Source: SG8-4 sp964598225
Lineage (GTDB): Bacteria; Planctomycetota; Phycisphaerae; Sedimentisphaerales; Anaerobacaceae
Assembly (NCBI GenBank): GCA_964598225.1
Contig: CAZRBG010000120.1
Coordinates: 1-7,605 of the forward strand
Direction of reading: 5' to 3'
Length of the DNA: 7,605 nt
Shown here piece after piece: positions 1-5,947 of this stretch. A model generated the notes under the pieces. It made no database searches. It was given only the letters and a program-made list of their open reading frames with translations, and had not been told where the DNA came from. The translations under genes and the position numbers were made by a program. Position 1 is the first letter of the stretch; each line of letters begins with the position of its first letter.

Positions 1-2
1 AG

Positions 3-557
3 CAGATGCGCAAGGCCCGCGACTGGGCCAAGACCAACAAGAAGGACGCCGATCTTCTATCGCTTCTGCCATTTGAGATGACCGACTGGTGGAAGGTCTG
101 GCGCGCCCCTGCCGATGTTCGCAACCTTCGCGAGCAGATGCGTTTTCGCGCCGATCTTGTCGGTATGCAGACGGCGGTCAAGAGCCGCATCCACGCCGTA
201 TTCCATCGTCACGGGATATTTCACGGGTTCAGCGATCTTTTCGGGGCCAATGGCCGCAAGTTTCTGTCCGAGCTTTGTCTGCATAATTCGGCGAATCTTC
301 CCTCCGAGGCCCTTATGTCACTTCGCGGCAACGTCAGGCTCCTGGACCATCTTCGCCGGCAGCTGGCCGAGGCAGCTCGCATACTCCGCAGTCAGATGGT
401 AAGCAACCCGTTGACAAAGCGGTTGAAGACCATCCCCGGCATTGCGATGATCCTGGCCTACGTATTTGCGGCGGAGATAGGCAGGATCGAGCGGTTCAAA
501 AATCACAAGTCCCTGGCGGCGACGGACACGTGCGACAGCACGTGGACAAATGAATAG
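3..557 (+). pseudogene. IS110-family transposase remnant, truncated at both ends
   Basis: This is part of a transposase of the IS110/IS1111/IS116/IS902 family (DEDD plus serine recombinases, guided by a bridge RNA in studied members). The reading frame is open to the left window edge, so the real start and the first acidic residues of the RuvC-like DEDD domain lie outside. Counting from the Met at base 6, residues 9-19 (KTNKKDADLLS) match the end of the DEDD domain, normally T-D-x-x-D-A; here the first Asp is Asn. Residues 110-130 resemble the linking helical segment. Residues 141-172 match the start of the Transposase_20 domain (TIPGIA, then AEIGRIERFKNHKSLAA). After residue 172 the similarity stops, 11 unrelated residues follow, and TAG ends the frame. 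The Ser-containing core of the C-terminal domain is absent, so the protein should be inactive. Family assignment is confident; which mutation broke it (frameshift, deletion or junction with other DNA) cannot be read here. Confidence 0.85.
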
Positions 558-813
558 GTGGGCCGAACGGAGCCCTGTTCCGGTGTACGAACGAGTAAGG
601 AAGTAAAGAAAAAAAGATTGCTGTTCAAGGTGAGAAGCGTCAACGGCAAATCGAAGCGTTGCCCTGACGATCGCTTGGGGTCTGTTCAGATAACGATAGT
701 CTTTGCGGACCGGCAGGCGTAGGTAAGTGACTATGTGACCGAAGGTTATCTGAGAAAAAGAAAAAAATGAAAAAAGAAAACAAAAAACTTGACGCCAGAC
801 AGCCTTTCATGAA
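558..813. other. Gene-free stretch between IS110 remnant and REPIN-like element
   Basis: I see no convincing coding sequence in this stretch. Short frames on both strands are low-complexity. It contains two A-rich tracts on the plus strand (about 598-617 and 754-787) and an interrupted inverted repeat listed separately. A TTGACG at 789-794 resembles a -35 box, but the hexamer 17 bp downstream (AATAGG, 812-817) is a poor -10, so a pilT promoter there is only a weak possibility. The stretch may contain the decayed 3' end of the IS110 element or its non-coding end. Confidence 0.6.
686..753. repeat. Interrupted inverted repeat able to form a two-step stem-loop
   Basis: Bases 686-694 (TCAGATAAC) are the exact reverse complement of 745-753 (GTTATCTGA). 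Just inside, 696-701 (ATAGTC) is the reverse complement of 729-734 (GACTAT). Together they form a 9-bp outer and a 6-bp inner stem with an asymmetric internal loop and a 27-base apical loop. An A-rich tract follows at 754-787. On the plus strand this is not a terminator, because A and not T follows. On the minus strand the T-rich run precedes the stem. It could be a structured RNA, a transposon end or chance; no family is recognised. Confidence 0.45.
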
Positions 814-864
814 TAGGGTGTGCACCGCACACCAAGTCGTGATCGGTGGGCAGCGCCCACCCTA
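814..864. repeat. REPIN-like doublet of two inverted hairpin arms (51 bp)
   Basis: The left arm contains a 7-bp hairpin, GGTGTGC (817-823) with GCACACC (827-833) around a 3-base loop. The right arm contains GGTGGGC (845-851) with GCCCACC (855-861), also around a 3-base loop. The outer ends TAGGGTG (814-820) and CACCCTA (858-864) are inverse copies, so the whole element can also fold as one imperfect hairpin around an 11-base centre (834-844). The arms differ at one stem pair, T-A in the left arm and G-C in the same place in the right arm when read in the same direction, so pairing is kept. This is the architecture of REP doublets mobilised by RAYT (TnpA-REP) transposases. GGGTG...CACCC repeats of this kind are common in planctomycete and other genomes from memory. 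No RAYT gene is in the window. Confidence 0.7.
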
Positions 865-899
865 CCAAAACCGAACCTCGATTGTGCAACTATCCGCTT

Positions 900-906
900 G
901 GAAGGA
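900..906 (+). promoter_or_regulatory. Ribosome binding site deciding the pilT start
   Basis: GGAAGGA lies 9 bases before ATG 916. It supports that ATG over the in-frame GTG at 820, whose extra 32 codons would read through the REPIN-like repeat and give a segment with no PilT similarity. Confidence 0.75.
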
Positions 907-915
907 ATATTAAAA

Positions 916-2013
916 ATGACAGATATCAGAGGGATTCTGGCCGAAGCGGTCCGAAGGGAAGCGAGTGACGTCCACATCAACGTCGGAATGCGGCCCGTAG
1001 TCCGCGTGAACACTGAGCTTACAGAGCTGGACTTTCCCGCCGTAACCAACGAGGATGCAAGAGAGGTAGTACTCTCACTTGTCGGACAGGAGAAGTTCGA
1101 CAAATTTGAAAAGGCCAGAGACCTCGATTTCTCGACGAGCATCACCGATCCGGATCAGCGATTCCGGGTCAACGCACACTACCAGCGCGATACGGTCGCA
1201 ATTGCCTTCAGGTTGATTTCAGATCGCGTCCCGTCGATTGATGATCTGCACCTTCCGAAGAGCGTCCGCGAACTCGCCGACCTGCCGAGAGGGCTCGTAC
1301 TCGTAACCGGCCACACCGGCTCGGGAAAAAGTACGACGATAGCTGCTCTGATCGGACTGATAAACTCGAAATATCGCAAACGCCTGATTACAATCGAAGA
1401 CCCGATTGAGTACCTGCTTACGAACGATCAGTGCATGATCGAGCAAAGGGAGGTCGGCTCGGATTGTCCTGATTTCTCAACGGGACTGCGGCACATACTT
1501 CGCCAGGACCCCGACGTCATCATGGTCGGAGAAATGAGGGACCTGGAGACCACCAGTTTCGCAATGACGGCCGCCGAGACAGGGCATCTCGTGTTCAGCA
1601 CGCTGCACACCACTAATGCCTCTCAATCGGTCGAACGCGTCATCGATATCTATCCGGCAAACCAGCAGACACAGGCCCGGACGATGCTGGCCAACAGCCT
1701 TCAGGCCGTGGTCTCGCAGACCCTTTTCAGACGCGTCGATCAGCCTGGAATGATCCCGAGCACCGAGGTTTTGATGTGTACAACGGCGGTGAGAAACTGC
1801 ATCCGCGAAAACAGGATATACGAAATACCCAATATTATCGAGACCTCCAGCCGGTACGGCATGCATACAATGGACAACAGCATCGCTCAGTTATGCCTCA
1901 ACGGCTACATCAACAAAGAAGAGGCAATCCTGCGATCGAGCAACCGCGCCAAAATGGAGCAGGCGCTTCAGCCGCCTCCCCGGAAAATCCCTCGAGCTTT
2001 TCGAAAAAGGTGA
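916..2013 (+). CDS. pilT: Type IV pilus retraction ATPase PilT
   Basis: A cytoplasmic hexameric secretion-superfamily ATPase that powers depolymerisation (retraction) of type IV pili, used in twitching motility, adhesion and DNA uptake. The protein has 365 residues, normal for PilT. Residues 1-100 form the PAS-like N-terminal domain, with the typical opening ASDVHINVGMRP (residues 16-27). The ATPase core shows Walker A GHTGSGKST (132-140), the Asp box ITIEDPIEYL (158-167), Walker B VIMVGEMRD (201-209) with the catalytic Glu, and the His box GHLVFSTLHTTNA (223-235). AVRNCIRENRIYEI (291-304) corresponds to the AIRNLIRE motif characteristic of PilT rather than the extension ATPase PilB. The start is ATG 916, after a good ribosome binding site. 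No other pilus gene is in the window, so this copy stands apart from pilB/pilC here. Its 3' end converges on the GH127 gene with a 7-bp gap. A diverged PilT-like paralogue (PilU type) is possible. Confidence 0.93.
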   Translation: MTDIRGILAEAVRREASDVHINVGMRPVVRVNTELTELDFPAVTNEDAREVVLSLVGQEKFDKFEKARDLDFSTSITDPDQRFRVNAHYQRDTVAIAFRLISDRVPSIDDLHLPKSVRELADLPRGLVLVTGHTGSGKSTTIAALIGLINSKYRKRLITIEDPIEYLLTNDQCMIEQREVGSDCPDFSTGLRHILRQDPDVIMVGEMRDLETTSFAMTAAETGHLVFSTLHTTNASQSVERVIDIYPANQQTQARTMLANSLQAVVSQTLFRRVDQPGMIPSTEVLMCTTAVRNCIRENRIYEIPNIIETSSRYGMHTMDNSIAQLCLNGYINKEEAILRSSNRAKMEQALQPPPRKIPRAFRKR

Positions 2014-2020
2014 CTGCGTT

Positions 2021-4099
2021 TCACCATCTTATGGGCAGCCAGACTGTCATCTTCGGCTCATCACGATTATTCCACCCGTAATAAGGAATCATGGTGATTT
2101 CCGCTCGGCGTCCCCGGACGTCACTTACCTGACGATATCCGCCGATATCCTGTTGGGCAACCTTCTCGATCACCAAAGCATTGGTTGTTAATACGGTAAC
2201 GCCGCCGAGCAGATCCGGCTCGTGCCGGACTTTCCATTCTGCGTCGCCGGGCAGGCAGATGTCTTCAATCGCGACTCCTTCCGGCAGGTCAATCGATTCG
2301 AGGCAGTAGACAATCGGGCCGCGCATGGCCGCGATCTGATTTCGTGTATGCTCGATACGCGGATCGGCAACAATCATCCTTACCGGCATCGGCAACTCCA
2401 GCTCAATAACATCGCCGACTACCCAGCGGCGCTGAATCGCCGCATAGGATGCCGGCCTGCAGTCGGCCTCAGCCGGCCTGCCGTTGACGGCCAGCTTCGC
2501 ATTCTGCGCCCAGGCGGGAATTCTCAGCCTGATGGAAAATTCGCGGCCCACCTCAAGCGCATCGAGCGTCATACGCACTCTGCCATCCCACGGATAATCA
2601 GTCTCCTGCGTTAGTTTCAGGCCCCGGCCGTCGGCCAACTCGCCGTCGAAAACGTTGGCGCCGTAATGATGAATCCAAAGCCCCTTATCTTCAACGCTGT
2701 AAAGATAGTTGTGCCATGAAGCGACGGTCCGCATCAGGTTCGTAGGGCAACATATTTGTCTCCTGTCCGGATAACCGCGTTTGTGGGTATCATTGCTGCG
2801 CAGCACGTGCTCGGTACCGTGCCAGCGGAGAGGATTTGTGTACGACCAGCCTTCGCCGTCAACTTCGATGCCGGACAGGATCGAATTGTAGAGCGTGCGC
2901 TCCATAATATCGGCAAAGCGAGCCTCGCCGGTGATCGCGAGCATGCGCCAGTTCCACATCAGATTTCCAATCTGCCCGCACGTTTCGTTGTAAGCCGTAT
3001 CGTTGGGCAGCTCATAAGGAGCGGCAATTCCCTCGTGAATCGAGTCGCCCACGATGGTAGTGAGTGTTCCGGGCTTGAAAGTTCTGGCCGGGTGGGACTT
3101 GTGCTCTGGGCTGACACCGCCGGTGACATACATTTTCTTAGTCACCAGGTCTGTCCACAAACGCTCGAGGGCGGCAAGAAGCGTCTCGTCGCCGGTCTCC
3201 ATGTAAGCATCGGCCGCACCGGCGTAAAGATATGTAAAGAAAACAGCGTGGCCCACCACTTCCGTTTCCTTGCGCAGCGGGCGCCAGTTCTGATTCAAGT
3301 CGCTGCCGTTGGTCAGGGATGAGCCCCATGCGTTGCGCCTGCCGTTTCCGTATCTGCTGCCGCGCCAGTCGATGAAAAAATTCGCCAGATCGAGGTATTT
3401 CCTGTTGCCGGTCGTGCGATAAAGTTCTACCGCCCCCATTATTATCGACGGATTGCGAGGAAATTCAGCAAGTTTCGGATCGCGACCTTTGAATGTTTCG
3501 AAGACGTAGTCGGCGGCTTTGCAAGCGATGTCGAGGAGTTTCGTCTTGCCCGTGAGACGATTATGGATGCATGCGGTGGTGAGTAAGTGCCCCATAGTAT
3601 AAAGCTCGTGATGATGCGCATTCTGGAACCTCGGCCATCCCCGAACTGTCGTCTGCGAAGCAATATAACCATCCGGTTGCTGGGCTTTGGCAATAATATC
3701 AACGATCTCCTCGATTTGCTCGCCAAGGTCTTTATCATTCGCAACGGCGTTAATGTGACATGCACTTTCGAGCCATTTGTATACCCAGGCGTCCTGCCAG
3801 TGCGTCCCGGCGAACTCGCCCTCCACCAGACCGGAGGCGATCTTAAGGTTCTGAATGGCGTGCCCCATCTCCGGATCCGACGCCAGCTCCCATAGCTTCG
3901 GCAAAGTAACATCCCTCGTCTTTGCAAACTGATCGGCCCAGAATCCACCGGTCCACCTCACGTCATTCAGGTCAACGCTTTTAAGTTTCGCGTGCGGGCT
4001 GTCCTGATTCTTGATGACGCCATAATCGCGATTCGCCGCCCCTGGAACGGACGTCGCAAATAATAGCGATGCGACAAGACACGCTAATAATTTCTCCAT
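2021..4099 (-). CDS. Exported GH127 beta-L-arabinofuranosidase (DUF1680)
   Basis: A glycoside hydrolase of family 127, whose characterised member HypBA1 releases L-arabinose from terminal beta-L-arabinofuranosides by retention, using a zinc-bound cysteine nucleophile. The protein has 692 residues. Residues 1-22 look like a Sec signal peptide (charged start, LLACLVASLLFA, small residues before the mature part). The (alpha/alpha)6 barrel follows to about residue 500, then beta-sandwich domains. Residues matching the HypBA1 active site are all visible: Glu356 (HEGIAAP; acid/base, HypBA1 E322), Glu372 and Cys374 (NETCGQIG; E338 and C340), and Cys450-Cys451 (CCPTNLMR; C417 nucleophile and C418). 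Spacing between Glu356 and Glu372 is exactly as in HypBA1. The ATG overlaps the sulfatase stop codon (TAATG), and GGAG inside the sulfatase end is its ribosome binding site, so the two are cotranscribed and probably translationally coupled. GH127 relatives with other specificities exist, so the exact sugar is less certain than the family. Confidence 0.92.
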   Translation of the reverse strand: MEKLLACLVASLLFATSVPGAANRDYGVIKNQDSPHAKLKSVDLNDVRWTGGFWADQFAKTRDVTLPKLWELASDPEMGHAIQNLKIASGLVEGEFAGTHWQDAWVYKWLESACHINAVANDKDLGEQIEEIVDIIAKAQQPDGYIASQTTVRGWPRFQNAHHHELYTMGHLLTTACIHNRLTGKTKLLDIACKAADYVFETFKGRDPKLAEFPRNPSIIMGAVELYRTTGNRKYLDLANFFIDWRGSRYGNGRRNAWGSSLTNGSDLNQNWRPLRKETEVVGHAVFFTYLYAGAADAYMETGDETLLAALERLWTDLVTKKMYVTGGVSPEHKSHPARTFKPGTLTTIVGDSIHEGIAAPYELPNDTAYNETCGQIGNLMWNWRMLAITGEARFADIMERTLYNSILSGIEVDGEGWSYTNPLRWHGTEHVLRSNDTHKRGYPDRRQICCPTNLMRTVASWHNYLYSVEDKGLWIHHYGANVFDGELADGRGLKLTQETDYPWDGRVRMTLDALEVGREFSIRLRIPAWAQNAKLAVNGRPAEADCRPASYAAIQRRWVVGDVIELELPMPVRMIVADPRIEHTRNQIAAMRGPIVYCLESIDLPEGVAIEDICLPGDAEWKVRHEPDLLGGVTVLTTNALVIEKVAQQDIGGYRQVSDVRGRRAEITMIPYYGWNNRDEPKMTVWLPIRW

Positions 4100-4112
4100 T
4101 ATTCATCTCCTA
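4097..4112 (-). promoter_or_regulatory. Coupled stop/start junction with internal ribosome binding site
   Basis: On the minus strand the sulfatase TAA and the GH127 ATG share one A (TAATG, 4101-4097). AGGAG, 8 bases upstream of the ATG, lies within the last sulfatase codons. This arrangement normally gives coupled translation of the two proteins. Confidence 0.8.
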
Positions 4113-5754
4113 TGCGTAATTCTCTTTTCAACTGAAAGGTCAATTCAAGTATTAACGACGCATTTTTTGGATTTCCGGACACATTGACATTCTCATCCGG
4201 ATCCTTTTCATGATCGTACAGTTCTACGGCGAGCGGTTCACCAGCCGGATTTCGCACATCCACCCAGATAGTCAATCGATACCTATCCGTCCGCATCGAA
4301 TAGCCCATCAGGTGGTTGTTGTACAGATCCCTGCTGTATCGCTCGGGTGCCTCGGCCTGTAGTTTCTGCTCGACGCTGCGCACCAGCGGGCCGAAGAACG
4401 TGCCTCGCATCGCCGGTGAAAGCGGCATAGCCGCCCATTCACGAAGTGCCGGACACGGAAATTGACTGAACGCCGCAGACTTCCCACGACCATCTGGATC
4501 ATTCAGCAGCGGCACGAAGCTCTTTCCTTCAACGTGCTCCGGCACCGGCAACCCAGCAAGCTTGCAGAGCGTCGGATACATATCCAGAAGCTCGACAAGA
4601 GCATCGCTGCTCCCGCCGGCCGTTTTCATGCCGGGGGCGCTTACGATCAAAGGGCATCGCGTGGCGATCTCGAAATTCGTCGCCTTGCCCCAGAGGGTGT
4701 GTTCTCCGAGGTGCCAGCCGTGATCCCCCCAGAGCATGATGATCGTGTTATCCCGCAGCTTCAGACGTTCCAGCTCGTCGATTATCCGGCCGATTTGCGC
4801 ATCCACATAACTAACACAGGCAAGGTAGCCGTGAATGAGATTCCGAGCCATGTCGTCCGGAATCGGACCGGATTTCGGCACACCATGCCGAACACGAAGC
4901 TCGAATGACGAATGCATTCCGACCGACGGCGCATTCTTTGGAACGAACGGATTATCTGCAAGGTCAATCTCCGCCGGATCATAAATATCCCAGTACTTTT
5001 TCGGCGCGACAAAAGGCAGGTGCGGCTTGTAAAAACCAACGCCGAGAAAAAAGGGCTTACCTCCCTTGAGCTGTCTCAACGTGGCGATTCCGGCTTCGGT
5101 GCTTCGACCGTCCCGATACGCATTATCCGGCACGTTGGCCGATTCAACCGCCGGCCCGCATGCAAGACCACCAAGTCTGACCTGACCGTACTTTCGCTTA
5201 ACTTCCTCGCGCCGGCGCTTGACCAGGGCCTGATTCTCAGGCAGTTGATATCCACCGACGTCCCATTTGTAGCTCGGTTTTGGACGCACAGCCCTGCGGC
5301 TCCAGGATTTCTCTTCATCTCGCATTCTGCCGTGATAAATCTTGCCGATGTAAACAGTCTCGTAGCCGTGATTGCGGAAATGCTGAGGCAACGTAACTAC
5401 ATCGGGCACGGTATCGCGAAAGTACGTCACATTATCGACAATCCCGGAAGTATCCGGCCGCAGACCGGTCATCAGGCTCGCTCGCGACGGACTGCAAATG
5501 GCCTCCTGACAATAAGCGCGATTGAATCGCACCCCTTCACTCGCCAGCTTGTCGATACTGGGACTGTGGACACCTTGACAGCCATAGCAGCCCAGTTCAG
5601 GCCTCAAATCATCCACGGCGATAAAGAGCACGTTGGACCTGCCGTCAGCGGCCAATACGCTCCGATTCGATAACGACAAACCGGAAGTGATAGCCGCTGC
5701 GCCCAGGCCTTTGATAAACTGCCTTCGTGTGCGCTGTTGCCCGGAGATTATCAT
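4099..5754 (-). CDS. Tat-exported S1 sulfatase, iduronate-2-sulfatase-like
   Basis: A formylglycine-dependent arylsulfatase-superfamily enzyme that removes sulfate esters from glycans. With the start at ATG 5754 it has 551 residues. Residues 8-36 form a Tat signal: TRRQFIKG matches the twin-arginine motif, followed by a hydrophobic segment and LAA. Key residues: metal ligands Asp48-Asp49 (VDDLRP), the modification site Cys87 in CSPSR with Arg91, Lys138 and His141 (GKIYH), Lys244-His245 (YKPHLPF), Asp344-His345 (GDHGWHLGEH) and Lys357 (WGKATNF). The order and wording (YKPHLPF, DHGWHLGEH, C-terminal ELYDHEKDPDENVN) closely follow iduronate-2-sulfatases (probably SulfAtlas S1_7). The substrate may be 2-sulfated uronate or another sugar; bacterial relatives vary. 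A TTG at 5793 would add 13 codons, but it lies inside the proposed promoter spacer, so ATG 5754 is preferred. It is first in a two-gene unit with GH127. Cys87 must be matured by an FGE or anSME enzyme, not encoded here. Confidence 0.92.
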   Translation of the reverse strand: MIISGQQRTRRQFIKGLGAAAITSGLSLSNRSVLAADGRSNVLFIAVDDLRPELGCYGCQGVHSPSIDKLASEGVRFNRAYCQEAICSPSRASLMTGLRPDTSGIVDNVTYFRDTVPDVVTLPQHFRNHGYETVYIGKIYHGRMRDEEKSWSRRAVRPKPSYKWDVGGYQLPENQALVKRRREEVKRKYGQVRLGGLACGPAVESANVPDNAYRDGRSTEAGIATLRQLKGGKPFFLGVGFYKPHLPFVAPKKYWDIYDPAEIDLADNPFVPKNAPSVGMHSSFELRVRHGVPKSGPIPDDMARNLIHGYLACVSYVDAQIGRIIDELERLKLRDNTIIMLWGDHGWHLGEHTLWGKATNFEIATRCPLIVSAPGMKTAGGSSDALVELLDMYPTLCKLAGLPVPEHVEGKSFVPLLNDPDGRGKSAAFSQFPCPALREWAAMPLSPAMRGTFFGPLVRSVEQKLQAEAPERYSRDLYNNHLMGYSMRTDRYRLTIWVDVRNPAGEPLAVELYDHEKDPDENVNVSGNPKNASLILELTFQLKRELRIGDE

Positions 5755-5780
5755 CTTATGTATGTTCCTTTTTACCTCAA

Positions 5781-5809
5781 TTGATAGGATCAACAGGAGT
5801 GATTGTCAA
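5781..5809 (-). promoter_or_regulatory. Candidate sigma-70-type promoter of sulfatase-GH127 unit
   Basis: On the minus strand TTGACA (5809-5804), a perfect -35 hexamer, is followed after 17 bp by TATCAA (5786-5781), four of six matches to the -10. Transcription would start near 5774, giving a leader of about 20 bases that contains AAGGAAC (5770-5764) before ATG 5754. A second TATAAT on the minus strand (5820-5815) has no good -35 at proper spacing. Confidence 0.5.
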
Positions 5810-5851
5810 GACCGATTATATCCGAGCAAGACACAGTCCGATGGAATTACA

Positions 5852-5880
5852 TTGTTTGCCCTCTCTGCTGCACATATAAT
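5852..5880 (+). promoter_or_regulatory. Candidate sigma-70-type promoter of the GH51 gene
   Basis: TATAAT (5875-5880) is a perfect -10 hexamer. TTGTTT (5852-5857) precedes it with the ideal 17-bp spacer and keeps the TTG core of the -35. A start near 5887 gives a leader of about 60 bases. It points away from the sulfatase promoter, so the two form a divergent pair. Confidence 0.5.
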
Positions 5881-5895
5881 GGCTGGAACGGATAC

Positions 5896-5913
5896 GCGAA
5901 TTCGCCTCGCGAA
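5896..5913. promoter_or_regulatory. Palindrome with alternating GCGAA/TTCGC arms, candidate operator
   Basis: GCGAATTCGC (5896-5905) is a perfect 10-bp palindrome. The TTCGC half also pairs with GCGAA (5909-5913) across a 3-base gap. It lies just downstream of the proposed GH51 transcription start, where a repressor or an RNA hairpin could act. No regulator gene is in the window and chance cannot be excluded. Confidence 0.3.
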
Positions 5914-5932
5914 ATAAGCATCTGCGTTTTAC

Positions 5933-5946
5933 GGAAAGGAAAAGGA
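5933..5946 (+). promoter_or_regulatory. Purine-rich ribosome binding site of the GH51 gene
   Basis: The stretch GGAAAGGAAAAGGA before ATG 5948 contains several Shine-Dalgarno-like cores. The GGA at 5938-5940 has the usual spacing of 7 bases and supports this start. Confidence 0.7.
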
Positions 5947-5947
5947 A

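Noticed and set aside
789..817. TTGACG with AATAGG 17 bp downstream, as a pilT promoter
   Set aside because: The -35 is good but the -10 matches only half its positions and runs into the REPIN-like element. Not strong enough to list as a feature.
640..825. Small minus-strand frame with a Phe/Ser-rich hydrophobic stretch, resembling a small membrane protein
   Set aside because: The hydrophobic run is only the translation of the A-rich tract at 754-787 read in reverse. There is no ribosome binding site, and the start falls within the repeat element.
814..864. Tandem hairpins read as an intrinsic terminator or a riboswitch
   Set aside because: No T-run follows on either strand and no known riboswitch core is visible. 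Inverted arms with matching ends fit a REP doublet better.
2756..3322. 188-codon open frame antisense to the GH127 gene
   Set aside because: It lies opposite conserved GH127 barrel sequence and has no family features.
4912..5673. 253-codon open frame antisense to the sulfatase gene
   Set aside because: It overlaps the most conserved part of the sulfatase, including CSPSR, and shows no domain or ribosome binding site.
5755..5793. TTG 5793 as the sulfatase start (13 extra residues)
   Set aside because: It would precede the proposed transcription start, lacks its own well-placed ribosome binding site and adds nothing to the Tat signal.
5815..5820. Second TATAAT on the minus strand as the sulfatase promoter
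   Set aside because: No hexamer close to TTGACA occurs 16-18 bp upstream. The TTGACA-17-TATCAA pair closer to the gene is better.
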